Source of the DNA: Chloroflexota bacterium | GTDB taxonomy: Bacteria; Chloroflexota; Anaerolineae; Promineifilales; Promineifilaceae | Assembly: GCA_014584575.1 (NCBI GenBank) | Contig: JACTMP010000069.1 | Coordinates: forward strand, 56,287 to 120,286 | Reading direction: 5' to 3' | Length of the DNA: 64,000 nt | Shown: one piece after another, positions 24,862 through 33,318 of the stretch | How positions within the stretch are numbered: position 1 is the first letter of the stretch | How the letters are laid out: every line of letters starts with the position of its first letter | Position numbers and translations under genes: made by a program | The notes under the pieces: model-generated | Seen by the model: the letters and a program-made list of their open reading frames with translations, nothing else | What the model was told of the DNA's origin: nothing | The model's database searches: none

Positions 24862-26040
24862 TCACCGAATCCAGGCGGGCAGGATACCATTCTCCACCAG
24901 GGGGGTGATTGCCCCGGTGCTGACTTCTAGCAGGGCGATTTCCGGCGGGGCGGCGCGATTGTTCACATCCACACGTTGGAAGAGCAGGTAACGGCCGTCC
25001 GGCGACCAGACCGGCGGCCCATGATGGATGGTGAGGGTGTCGGTCAACGGCCGTGCTTCCGTGCCATCCGCCTGCATCAACCACAACTGCCGTCCGGCCG
25101 TCGTGCGGATCGGTTTGCGGCCAAAGGCGATCCAGTTGCCATCCGGCGACCAGGCGGGGTTGGCGTCATCCACATTGCCCGTCTCGCTTAACAAGGGAAA
25201 CCATTCATTGCTGGTATTGCCCAGGTAGAGATGGATGGCCTGGGCAAAATCGTGGCTGTGCTCTTCATGGCTGGTCTGGTTCTCGTCGCCGTGGTAGACG
25301 AGCAGGTCAAAGTCGCTAAACAAAAATCGGGGTAAATGGGGATGCCACACGGCCGTGCTGCCCAATAAATTTGTCACCTTCTGCTGCGTACCCACACCAA
25401 ATTCATACAGCACCGTCTCCGTATTGAGCGGGTCGGCATAACTGAGCCATTGACCGTCGGCGGAGATGGCGGCGTTCTGGCTGACGGCCGTCTCCTCTTG
25501 CAACACCGTCACCGTCTCCCCCGTTTGTGTATCCAGCCACCAGAGGCGCGGCGTATTACCCTCGCGCCGTTCGTAAATGAGGCGACGGCCGTCTGGGTGC
25601 CACACCAGCGGCCCACAAACAGCATCGTTGCAGGTGAGCAGTGGGCGGGTGTTGCTGGTGGCACGGCCGTTCCAATCGAACAATTTCAACGTTGTGCTGC
25701 CGTCCTCGTTTTGGGTGGCATAAGCAACGGCCGTGCCCGTTGGCGACACGGCAAAATTCAGCACATCTTCTGTTTCAGAGGTCAACTGTGTCACTTTTTC
25801 CCCGGTCGGCGCGTTGGTTACAAAAAGTTGCCACACCCCACGGGCATCTTCACGCAAAAAGGCGATCTGCGGCAGGCGCGGCGGCAGCGTTTGCCGCCCG
25901 GTGAATTGGTTATAAAACGTCACCAGGATCACGCCCAGAAAAGAGACGAGGATGAGCAGGGTCACGGCCGTGGTGATTACCCGCCCCCATTTGCCCGGTT
26001 TGCCCGTCTCTTCAGCCTCATCCGATTCCCATTCTGCCAT
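24862..26040 (-). CDS. TolB-like beta-propeller protein with N-terminal membrane anchor
   Basis: A 392-residue protein. One membrane helix (ITTAVTLLILVSFLGVILVT, about residues 20-40) anchors an outer PD40/WD40-type propeller built from repeats such as GPLVWHPDGRRLIYERR, NPAWSPDGNWIAFGR and GPPVWSPDGRYLLFQR. These match TolB/DPP-IV propeller blades, which bind proteins or peptides. No catalytic domain is present. Nine ACGGCCGT copies fall within the gene, the densest run in the window. The 85 bases behind its stop are an AATCTCTC short-period repeat. Confidence 0.8.
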   Translation of the reverse strand: MAEWESDEAEETGKPGKWGRVITTAVTLLILVSFLGVILVTFYNQFTGRQTLPPRLPQIAFLREDARGVWQLFVTNAPTGEKVTQLTSETEDVLNFAVSPTGTAVAYATQNEDGSTTLKLFDWNGRATSNTRPLLTCNDAVCGPLVWHPDGRRLIYERREGNTPRLWWLDTQTGETVTVLQEETAVSQNAAISADGQWLSYADPLNTETVLYEFGVGTQQKVTNLLGSTAVWHPHLPRFLFSDFDLLVYHGDENQTSHEEHSHDFAQAIHLYLGNTSNEWFPLLSETGNVDDANPAWSPDGNWIAFGRKPIRTTAGRQLWLMQADGTEARPLTDTLTIHHGPPVWSPDGRYLLFQRVDVNNRAAPPEIALLEVSTGAITPLVENGILPAWIR

Positions 26041-26150
26041 GCCGTAATCCTACCTTATCCCCTTTCAATCAAGTATAGTTAAGCCCATTGCCTTAGTAAG
26101 CATTCAGTTTACCGATAACTGATTACCGATAACCGATAACAAACCTGGAA

Positions 26151-27203
26151 ATGAAGATGAAGACAGCCAAAGTTATCCCAATCCTGGGACTCCTCTTGTT
26201 GATGGCATTGTTTGTGGGACTGAAGGTGTGGCGGGTCACGGCCGTGACCCCCACCGGAACCACCCCGCCCACCTATCTGCCCCTCGTCACCAAACCGGGC
26301 ACACCGCCACCCCAAATTGCCGGGTGTGACATCTTCCCTGCCGACAACATCTGGAACACACCCATTGATACATTACCCGTCCACCCCAATTCCGACACCT
26401 TCATCAACACCATCGGCGCGGATACCGGGCTACATATGGATTTTGGTTCGGGCGTCTGGCCGCCCGGCTCCAACAGCCCCATCGGCATTCCCTTTGTAGT
26501 CGTGCCCGGCAGCCAACCGGAAGTAACCGTTGACTTCATCTGGTGGCCGGAACAAAGTGACCCCGGCCCCTATCCCATTCCGCCCGATGCGCCTATTGAA
26601 GGTGGCCCGGACAGCGACGGCGACCGGCACGTGCTGGTGCTGGAACGGGACAACTGCATCCTCTACGAAATGTACGCCGCTTACCCGCAGCAAGATGGCA
26701 GTTGGGAGGCGGGCAATGGTGCGGTGTATGACCTGAATTCTCACGCCCTGCGCCCCGATGGCTGGACATCGGCCGATGCTGCCGGATTGCCCATCTTGCC
26801 CGGACTGGTGCGCTACGACGAAGTAGCGGCGGGTGAAATCCGCCATGCCATTCGCTTCACGGTGCCTGAAACCCGCGAGGAATATTGGTGGCCCGCCCGC
26901 CACCACGCTTCTGACCTGACCGGGGCGCAGTACCCGCCGATGGGAATGCGCGTGCGCTTGCGGGCTGACTTTGACATCTCCGGCTACTCGCCCCACGCCC
27001 AGGTTATCCTGCAAGCCATGAAGACGTATGGCCTGATCCTGGCCGATAATGGTTCGGCCTGGTATGTCTCCGGCGTGCCCGATGAGCGGTGGGATAATGA
27101 CGTGTTGCATGAAATGGATGATGTGACGGGTGATAACTTTGAGGTGGTGGATGTTTCCTCACTGATGATTGACCCGGATTCTGGTCAGGCGCACCAGCCC
27201 TAA
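26151..27203 (+). CDS. Secreted protein of unknown function
   Basis: A 350-residue exported protein with a signal or anchor segment (VIPILGLLLLMALFVGLKVW), a Thr/Pro-rich linker and one large domain. Conserved-looking stretches are FPADNIWNTPIDTLPVHPNS, GGPDSDGDRHVLVLERDNC, HALRPDGWTSADAAGLPILP and GEIRHAIRFTVPETREEYWW. I have seen this pattern in uncharacterised secreted proteins of actinobacteria and Chloroflexota, but no activity is known to me. The many Trp, Asp and Asn residues would suit a carbohydrate-binding or hydrolytic surface. A strong hairpin follows the gene. Confidence 0.6.
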   Translation: MKMKTAKVIPILGLLLLMALFVGLKVWRVTAVTPTGTTPPTYLPLVTKPGTPPPQIAGCDIFPADNIWNTPIDTLPVHPNSDTFINTIGADTGLHMDFGSGVWPPGSNSPIGIPFVVVPGSQPEVTVDFIWWPEQSDPGPYPIPPDAPIEGGPDSDGDRHVLVLERDNCILYEMYAAYPQQDGSWEAGNGAVYDLNSHALRPDGWTSADAAGLPILPGLVRYDEVAAGEIRHAIRFTVPETREEYWWPARHHASDLTGAQYPPMGMRVRLRADFDISGYSPHAQVILQAMKTYGLILADNGSAWYVSGVPDERWDNDVLHEMDDVTGDNFEVVDVSSLMIDPDSGQAHQP

Positions 27204-27210
27204 TTAAAAA

Positions 27211-27259
27211 CGGAGGGGAGGCTTTAGCCGATAAATGGTCGGCTAAAGCCTCCCCTCCA
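27211..27259. terminator. Long GC-rich hairpin between two genes
   Basis: Arms 27212-27231 and 27239-27258 (GGAGGGGAGGCTTTAGCCGA and its complement) pair perfectly over 20 bp with a 7-base loop. Only a weak AATTTT follows. It can act as a terminator for the upstream gene, but its size also fits a mobile palindrome. Confidence 0.6.
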
Positions 27260-27276
27260 ATTTTAGAGAGAGGTTT

Positions 27277-28713
27277 ATGACGGCCGTACAACCATTCGAT
27301 GTCATTGTTTTAGGGGGTGGACCCGCGGGTATTGCCGCGGCGGAGCGGGCGGCGGAACTGGGGGCGCGCACGGCGCTGGTGACGCAGGATTTTGTGGGCG
27401 GCATGGCGGCGCATGATGGGCCGATTCCGGTGCGCACGCTGGCCCACGCGGCCCGGCTGGTGCGCGAAGCGCAGCAGCTCGAACGGTATGGCATTGCCGC
27501 TGCGCCGCCGGTGGTCAATTATGACCGACTGCTGGCGCGGATTCGGGATGTGATTTATGAATTCCACCAACAGGTTGACCTGATTGGCGACCTGGAAGAG
27601 CGGGGGGTGACGATTTTTGCCCAGGCGGGGGCGGCGCGGTTTGTGGATGCGCATACGGTGACGACGGCCGTCGGCCATCACCTCACCGCTCAATCTATCA
27701 TCATCTGCACCGGGGGGCACTCCCGTAAGTTACCTGTTCCTGGCTTTGAACTTGCCGTCACTCACAGCGATGCCTGGGGGCTGAAAGCGATCCCCGATTC
27801 GATGGTGGTAGTTGGTTCTGGCGCAACCGGAGCGCAGGTGGCTTCCATTTTTAATGCTTTTGGTACCAAAGTGACCATGTTAGAAGCCGCGCCACGCATC
27901 TTGATGACGGAAGATGCCGAGGTGGCGACGGCCGTGAAAGCGGCCTACGAAGCCAATGGTGTGCAGGTGGTGGAGGACATTGAAGGGCTGACGGCGATTG
28001 AACAGAGGCACGGCCGTCTACTCGTGCATTACCGATTGGCGGGAGAGTCATACAAGGTGGAGACGGCGTTGGTGGTCATGGCCATTGGCTGGTTGGCTAA
28101 CGCCGAAGGGCTGAACTTACCGGCGGCGGGCGTGGCCACCGATACACGGGGCTACATTGCCGTGAACGAGTATATGCAGACCAATGTGCCCCATATTTTT
28201 GCGGCGGGGGATGTGAACGGCCGTCACATGCTCGTGCCCGTCAGCAGCCAGGAAGGATATTTTGCCGCCACCAATGCCGTCAAAGGTTGTCTTGCTCCCA
28301 TTCGTTATGACCTGATCCCGTTTGGCAGCTTTACCAACCCGGAGTATGCCCAGGTGGGGCTGTCGGAAGCGGCAGCGCGCGAAACATTCGATGTGGTTAT
28401 TGGCAAAATTGGGTTTGACCGTTTTCCGCGCAGTATCATTGACGGCCGTACCACCGGCTTTTGCAAACTGGTAGCCGACCGGGCGTCGCTGCAAATTCTG
28501 GGTTGCCATCTGGTGGGCGAACGGGCGGTGGAGACGGTGCAGTTGGTGGCGGCGGGCATGAAGGCCGGGTTGACGGTGGCTCAACTGGCGGAACTGCCGC
28601 TCTCCTTTCCCACCTACGTGGAAATTGTAGGTTGGGCGGCTTATGACATTTTGCAGCAGGTGGGCTTAGACCGGCGCGGCGGGCAGTGGGTGGCTCATTT
28701 GGGTCGGGGGTAA
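27277..28713 (+). CDS. Pyridine nucleotide-disulfide oxidoreductase family flavoprotein lacking redox cysteines
   Basis: A 478-residue protein with the lipoamide dehydrogenase / mercuric reductase architecture: FAD-binding VIVLGGGPAGIAAAERAAEL, the NAD-binding MVVVGSGATGAQVASIFNAF, the second FAD motif VPHIFAAGDVNGRHM and a dimerisation domain from about residue 350. The active-site segment that normally holds CxxxxC reads VGGMAAHDGPIPVRTLAHA, with no cysteine, and the C-terminal His-Glu motif reads SFPTYVEIVGW. It therefore cannot use a dithiol and probably reduces quinones or other acceptors with NAD(P)H. Confidence 0.88.
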   Translation: MTAVQPFDVIVLGGGPAGIAAAERAAELGARTALVTQDFVGGMAAHDGPIPVRTLAHAARLVREAQQLERYGIAAAPPVVNYDRLLARIRDVIYEFHQQVDLIGDLEERGVTIFAQAGAARFVDAHTVTTAVGHHLTAQSIIICTGGHSRKLPVPGFELAVTHSDAWGLKAIPDSMVVVGSGATGAQVASIFNAFGTKVTMLEAAPRILMTEDAEVATAVKAAYEANGVQVVEDIEGLTAIEQRHGRLLVHYRLAGESYKVETALVVMAIGWLANAEGLNLPAAGVATDTRGYIAVNEYMQTNVPHIFAAGDVNGRHMLVPVSSQEGYFAATNAVKGCLAPIRYDLIPFGSFTNPEYAQVGLSEAAARETFDVVIGKIGFDRFPRSIIDGRTTGFCKLVADRASLQILGCHLVGERAVETVQLVAAGMKAGLTVAQLAELPLSFPTYVEIVGWAAYDILQQVGLDRRGGQWVAHLGRG

Positions 28714-28783
28714 AATGAAACACCGCGGAGATTGGCAGACTGGGAGATGGCATAGTCCCCTAATCTCTCAGTCTCCCAATCTC

Positions 28784-29050
28784 TCATTCTTGAAGGCGGG
28801 CCACCATCACGTCATACCGGTAATGGGTGGTGAGCAGGTCAAGCAGGGCTGTTTCCGTCAGCGTCTCCTGGGATTCACCATCCGGGCGGCGTGTCCATTT
28901 GTGGTAACGGCCGTCGCCCGCATAGTTCAGCCCCCACTCCTCCTCCTGAAAGCGCGTCACAAACCGCTTCCCCGCCTGCAACTGTGCCACAAATGCGGTT
29001 GCTTCTTCACTGGTCATAGGCCACCAATTTCTTCTCTGTAAACTCTGCAT
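28784..29050 (-). CDS. Small unknown protein
   Basis: An 88-residue protein without membrane segments. It has an N-terminal helix (SEEATAFVAQLQAGKRFV), a short beta-rich middle with aromatic residues (EEWGLNYAGDGRYHKWTR), and a C-terminal helix (TETALLDLLTTHYRYDVMVA). It looks like a folded domain, but I cannot place it in a family. A later start at 29017 (MTSEEAT) is possible. AATCTCTC-type and CGGATTACGG-type short repeats lie on either side. Confidence 0.55.
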   Translation of the reverse strand: MQSLQRRNWWPMTSEEATAFVAQLQAGKRFVTRFQEEEWGLNYAGDGRYHKWTRRPDGESQETLTETALLDLLTTHYRYDVMVARLQE

Positions 29051-29111
29051 CTCAGCGCCTCGGCGTTACTCACGGATAACGGTTCACGGATTACGACTCA
29101 CGGATTACGGA

Positions 29112-29903
29112 TTACCACACCGTCCGCATAGCCCCGCCATCTACAATCAACGTCTCACCGGTAATGTAGCTGGCGGCGTCAGAGAGCAAAAACGCACCCG
29201 CTTTGCCAAACTCGTCAATGGTGCCATACCGTTGCCAGGGGATCAGCGATTCCTGGTATGCCTTTTGCTCATCAGGATTTTGCCCCAGCCGTTTGGCGGT
29301 CAGGCTGTCCAGCGATTTCACCCGGTCGGTATCAATCCGCCCCGGCACCAGGTTGTTCACCCGAATCCCCTCCGGCGCTAACTGGCGCGACAGGCTCTTC
29401 ACCAGGCTCACCACCCCCGAACGCATCACGTTAGACAGCAGCAAAATGTCAATCGGCTCTTTGACCGAGGAGGAGGTGATGGTCAAGATCGCACCGCCCC
29501 CTTTTTGGCGCATGGCGGGCAGCGCCGCCCGGATCATGCGCACACTGCTGAGTAGGGTCAGTTCAAAGGCCGCCTGCCAGTCCGCGTCGGAAAAATTGTC
29601 AAAGCCGCCGGTTGGCGGACCGCCCGCGTTCACCACCAACCCATCAATGCTGCCAAAATGGACCTGTGTCGCCTGCGCCCAATCCTGAATGGATTGCGCA
29701 TTAGTGGCGTCCATGACGTAGCCCATCACCTGCGCCCCGGTTTCCGCCTGCAACTGATGGGCGGCGGCTTCAATATCCGTCTGGGAGCGGCTGGCAATAG
29801 AGACCAGCGCCCCTTCCTGCGCCACCGCCCGCGCAATGCCATATCCCAGCCCCTTGCTGGCGGCGGCCACCATAATCACTTTACCCTGCAAACCCAAATC
29901 CAT
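29112..29903 (-). CDS. Short-chain dehydrogenase/reductase without the catalytic tyrosine
   Basis: A 263-residue Rossmann-fold oxidoreductase. The cofactor motif is GKVIMVAAASKGLGYGIA, the NAG motif is VVNAGGPPTGGFDNF, the catalytic serine lies in ILTITSSSVKEP, and the C-terminus has ADFASYITGE-like DAASYITGETLIVDGG. The usual YxxxK is replaced by LSNVMRSGVVSLVKSLSRQL: the lysine is present but the tyrosine position is not. A subgroup of SDRs annotated as 3-oxoacyl reductase-like shares this trait. The substrate is unknown. Confidence 0.88.
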   Translation of the reverse strand: MDLGLQGKVIMVAAASKGLGYGIARAVAQEGALVSIASRSQTDIEAAAHQLQAETGAQVMGYVMDATNAQSIQDWAQATQVHFGSIDGLVVNAGGPPTGGFDNFSDADWQAAFELTLLSSVRMIRAALPAMRQKGGGAILTITSSSVKEPIDILLLSNVMRSGVVSLVKSLSRQLAPEGIRVNNLVPGRIDTDRVKSLDSLTAKRLGQNPDEQKAYQESLIPWQRYGTIDEFGKAGAFLLSDAASYITGETLIVDGGAMRTVW

Positions 29904-29922
29904 CTTATCCTCCGCTCTGGTA

Positions 29923-30639
29923 TTACTTGGGCACTTTCAGTGAGGCCATAAACGCTTGATGTTCCGGGGTAGCGATTCCACTCTGTAATACCTGCAACAT
30001 CCCGACCAGATCATCAGCCCAAAAGTAGTGGGGATGAAAATGCAGGCCGGGGAATACCTGGCTGCGGATAACGCCCTGATCATCTGGCGACAGCAAGACG
30101 TATTCTCCTTCCACCAGTTGGAACCAGCGTGTTTCTTGCTCATATGCCAGCAACGCCAGATATTCCTGTACCCCATTGCGCCGGTAAACACGCAACTTCT
30201 CATGTAGATCATAAGCTACGCTGCTGGCAGCCACTTCCACAATCAGTTCCGGCGACCCTTCCAGATAATCGTCGGCAGTGGCGCGGGATTGGCCGCCGAC
30301 CGTTTCCAGAATACGCAAAAAGGCATCCGGCTGCACCTCATTTTCCCGGTCGAGTCGCACGGTAGCATTATCACCAAAGTCCGTGCCGGGTGTCGCCGCT
30401 ACGTAGTTAAAGAGCCAGCCGATGATTCGGCTGTGGGGTTTGCTATGTTTGTCAAGACGAACAGGTGAGGGCATATAAACAACTCCTTCAATCAATTCAG
30501 CCTTTTTCAGGTGAGGTTGGGCCATATAGCGGCGCTCAAACTCGGCGCGTGTCAGGTGATCGCCATTGGCTAAGGGGGGTATTTGTTGTTCGCTTTTATC
30601 TCTTTTAGCGGTTTTGGAAGGTGCTGTGGTCGTTATCAT
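29923..30639 (-). CDS. Uma2 family (DUF820) PD-(D/E)XK nuclease-like protein
   Basis: A 238-residue Uma2 protein: the N-terminal KKAELIEGVVYMPSPV, the central active-site strands with VQPDAFLRI and PELIVEVAASSVAYDLHEKL, and VQEYLALLAYEQETRWFQL. The D...E-x-[A/V] layout matches the restriction-endonuclease-like fold of this family, which expands strongly in cyanobacteria and Chloroflexota. The biological role is unknown, and some members are linked to mobile DNA. It overlaps no neighbour, and no ACGGCCGT lies within it. Confidence 0.88.
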   Translation of the reverse strand: MITTTAPSKTAKRDKSEQQIPPLANGDHLTRAEFERRYMAQPHLKKAELIEGVVYMPSPVRLDKHSKPHSRIIGWLFNYVAATPGTDFGDNATVRLDRENEVQPDAFLRILETVGGQSRATADDYLEGSPELIVEVAASSVAYDLHEKLRVYRRNGVQEYLALLAYEQETRWFQLVEGEYVLLSPDDQGVIRSQVFPGLHFHPHYFWADDLVGMLQVLQSGIATPEHQAFMASLKVPK

Positions 30640-30730
30640 CAGGTTCTCCGCCCGTTTATAGGGACTTAATCCAAACTAGCCTGCCATACCATTGAGCCAA
30701 GTATAACATATCGGTGGCTCACTCAGGTTC

Positions 30731-31480
30731 TCACAAACTGAGGGTTTCCCCGTCCAGGGGGATGAGCAGGTGTGATGCCGGTATACCGTGACTATCCGCC
30801 AACGCCCGCAGATCGGCGCGGGACACAGTGCCATGATCGAGGGATTCCAGATGGACGGCGACGATGATAGCCTGGGGCGCAGCCGTGCAGACGGCGATGG
30901 TTTGGGCCGCGTCCATGACAATGGGGGCGCTGTCGCCAAATTTGGCCCCGCTGGAATGGGTGATAATCACATCTGGCTGCACGGTGCGGATGACTTCGGC
31001 GACGGCTTCGTACCAGATGGTGTCCCCGGCCCAATAAACGGTCGGTTCCCCGGTGGCCTGCCAGACGAAGCCGGAAACCTGCCCCATGCGCTGCCCCACT
31101 TCGCCGGTGCCATGCTGGCCTGGGGCGCGGGTGAAGGAGATGCCCTGCCAGGTGTGGGATTGGGTGATGGGGGTCACGGCCGTAAACCCCTTCTCCTTTA
31201 TCTTCTCCTCATCCCCTGGCTGGCACAAAATCGGTAGGTCTTTGGGTAGTAAGGCAACGGCCGTGTCGTCAAAATGATCCACATGCAGATGGGAAACCAG
31301 CGCCATTTCTACCCCGGCAATCGCTGCCTCCGGCGTACAGGGCAGTTCCACAATCGGGTTTGGCGCAATCCCGGCAAACGAGCGCACCGTTCCTTTGGCC
31401 GCCAGGAAGGGGTCTACCACAAACAAATGACCGCCATACGTCACGCGCAAGGTTGCACTGCGAATCAATTGTATTTGCAT
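30731..31480 (-). CDS. Metallo-beta-lactamase fold hydrolase (UlaG-like)
   Basis: A 249-residue metal-dependent hydrolase of the UlaG/YtnP-like branch. The opening IQLIRSATLRVTYGGHLFVV and VDPFLA are typical, the metal motif is VSHLHVDHFDDTAV (HxHxDH), a further His lies in TQSHTWQGI, and the later metal aspartate lies in VYWAGDTIWYE. Homologues hydrolyse phosphodiesters, lactones or act as uncharacterised enzymes; the substrate here is not evident. It is translated toward the small AT-rich gap before the Uma2 gene. Confidence 0.88.
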   Translation of the reverse strand: MQIQLIRSATLRVTYGGHLFVVDPFLAAKGTVRSFAGIAPNPIVELPCTPEAAIAGVEMALVSHLHVDHFDDTAVALLPKDLPILCQPGDEEKIKEKGFTAVTPITQSHTWQGISFTRAPGQHGTGEVGQRMGQVSGFVWQATGEPTVYWAGDTIWYEAVAEVIRTVQPDVIITHSSGAKFGDSAPIVMDAAQTIAVCTAAPQAIIVAVHLESLDHGTVSRADLRALADSHGIPASHLLIPLDGETLSL

Positions 31481-31547
31481 CGCTCACCTAAAAAAACAGG
31501 CCACAGCCACCGAATGCTAGTGACCTGCCACCCTGTAACTTGCCACC

Positions 31548-32015
31548 TTAACCAAAAATCTCATCCAGGTTAATGGTAATGCCTAATGCCGGATCGGTCA
31601 TTTCTCCGGCAGTGTACACGGTAGAATCCATATCAGGGGTGAAAATGGCAATAGATTTCAGCGATGGTTGTACCAGCCAGCCAGACTTGACGCCGCCTGC
31701 AAAATAAAGCTCCATCTTCTCCGTCAAATCAGATAGGTATTGCCTGGGTGATAAAATTTCTACTACCAGCAGCGGGACTTCACTCATCCTGATTTCGTCA
31801 TGGATCCAATCAATTTCCAATTGAGGATAGATGCAGATGTCTGGCGTTAATGGCCCTGTTTCAAAATCAATTGTCAGTTCACTTAATACAGACAATTCAG
31901 CAGCCACTCTTGACAATGCCAGGATTAAATTCGTCTGGACGATAGCATGATTCTTGCTGGGCATTGGTTTCCCCCTTTCTAATTCATATTCCGAGAGCAT
32001 TTCGAGGGTTTCCAT
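31548..32015 (-). CDS. Uma2 family (DUF820) nuclease-like protein, second copy
   Basis: A 155-residue, shorter Uma2 protein. It carries LTPDICIYPQLEIDWIHDEI and PLLVVEILSPRQYLSDLTEK (the catalytic D and E-x-x region), followed by FAGGVKSGWLVQPSLKSIAI. I start at METLEML (32015); the longer frame runs into the short-period repeat upstream. With the copy at 29.9-30.6 kb, it makes two distantly related Uma2 genes within 2 kb on the same strand. Confidence 0.8.
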   Translation of the reverse strand: METLEMLSEYELERGKPMPSKNHAIVQTNLILALSRVAAELSVLSELTIDFETGPLTPDICIYPQLEIDWIHDEIRMSEVPLLVVEILSPRQYLSDLTEKMELYFAGGVKSGWLVQPSLKSIAIFTPDMDSTVYTAGEMTDPALGITINLDEIFG

Positions 32016-32097
32016 CGTTTCACCCCTTCCAGGTTGGTAACCGGTAATCGGCACTGCTGCTCACCAATTACTGATAACCGATTACCGATTACCGCAC

Positions 32098-32532
32098 CTA
32101 CCCATTCAAGACAGAACTCTTAATCACCGTCTCTGTGGCCGCCAGCGCCCGTGAGATGGGGCAGTTGGCTTTGGCTTTGGCTACGAAATCCTGATAATCG
32201 GCTTCGCTCAGGCCGGGCACGGTGGCTTTGGTGTCCAGTTCGATGAGGGTGATTTTGGGGCCGGTATCGTCGCGGCCCAGGTGAACGGAGGCGGTGGTTT
32301 CGATGCTGGTGGGGGTGTAACCGTTGTTGCTCAACAGGGCGGAGAGGAACATGGAGAAGCAGCCGGCATGGGCCGCGCCAATCAGTTCTTCGGGGTTGGT
32401 GCCTTTGTCCGAATTTTCAAAGCGGGAGGCGAAGGTGAAGGGCACATCGGCAAAACCGCTTTGTACCTTCATCTGCCCATTGCCTTCTTTGAGGGTGCCG
32501 TTCCACACGGCCGTTGCTGTTCGTGTTGTCAT
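32098..32532 (-). CDS. OsmC family peroxiredoxin
   Basis: A 144-residue OsmC/Ohr-like thiol peroxidase that detoxifies organic hydroperoxides. The first catalytic cysteine is in IGAAHAGCFSMFLSALL and the second in AKANCPISRAL, the spacing of the family; the opening TATAVWNGTLKEGNG and the TIELDTKA-type strand LIELDTKATVPGL also match. It is preceded (at 32562-32580) by two ACGGCCGT copies 3 bases apart. The 150 bases beyond these hold hairpins but no gene. Confidence 0.92.
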   Translation of the reverse strand: MTTRTATAVWNGTLKEGNGQMKVQSGFADVPFTFASRFENSDKGTNPEELIGAAHAGCFSMFLSALLSNNGYTPTSIETTASVHLGRDDTGPKITLIELDTKATVPGLSEADYQDFVAKAKANCPISRALAATETVIKSSVLNG

Positions 32533-32771
32533 TGTTTATTACTCCTTTTCATGTTGGTGATGACGGCCGTATACGGCCGTTCACCTTTTATACTACCCCG
32601 CCCCCGAATCTGTGCAACCATTTGCCCGGCGATTAAAATCGCGGCTACAGATGGCAAAGCCCACCCTTCACTGGGTTCAGGGCAGGCTCTTCGTGGGCCG
32701 GGTACCAGTCGGCGAAGGCCGACTTTGCTTTTTGTTGGTGCAGATTTATCTGCCCAGACTCCCGGCGGATG

Positions 32772-33317
32772 TTAAAACGGCCAGACTTGTTTGATGCCAT
32801 AAAATTCCCGCGCTTCCGGGTAGGCCAATTCCGGCAGGCCAATTTCCACCGATTCCAATAACCCATCCGCCCGCCAGCTAAATTGCCACTCCACGCCGGG
32901 GAATTCATAAAACCAGAGAACTTCGTCTTCTTCGACAAATTCGTGAAAGGGGTTGCCGCAGGCCCAGCGCATATCTTTGGGCGTGGTTTGCCCGGAAATG
33001 GACAGGTCGCGCCCCTGGTAACGCCACATGCCGGTAAACGGCCGTGTATTCTGATCTGGTAATAAAATGAAAACAAGCGTCTCTAACAGGTCGTTATCCT
33101 CAACCAGGTAAAACCCTTGTTTCAAGTATTGGTACATGCCCACATCATTGTAGATGTTTTCTGATGGCCCCAGGCCGCTCAATCGGTCAATGTGTCCACC
33201 AATCGAGACGCCACAGAAGGCGTGTTTGTCCAAATCTACTACCAACGGCAGGGAAGGCTCTTTTTGCCACTGCACCGTGCGGTTTTTGCGGCCCAGTAAT
33301 CGGTTTTTGAAGCTCAT
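32772..33317 (-). CDS. Unknown acidic protein adjacent to formate dehydrogenase
   Basis: A 181-residue soluble protein with no recognised domain. Notable stretches are PLVVDLDKHAFCGVSIGGHI, LVEDNDLLETLVFILLPDQN and RDLSISGQTTPKDMRWACGN, then the acidic, aromatic VEEDEVLWFYEFPGVEWQF. I start at MSFKNRLLG (33317), one base after the end of the molybdoenzyme gene, so the two are probably cotranscribed. Function is unknown; a role in maturation of the enzyme is only a guess from position. Confidence 0.6.
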   Translation of the reverse strand: MSFKNRLLGRKNRTVQWQKEPSLPLVVDLDKHAFCGVSIGGHIDRLSGLGPSENIYNDVGMYQYLKQGFYLVEDNDLLETLVFILLPDQNTRPFTGMWRYQGRDLSISGQTTPKDMRWACGNPFHEFVEEDEVLWFYEFPGVEWQFSWRADGLLESVEIGLPELAYPEAREFYGIKQVWPF

Positions 33318-33318
33318 G

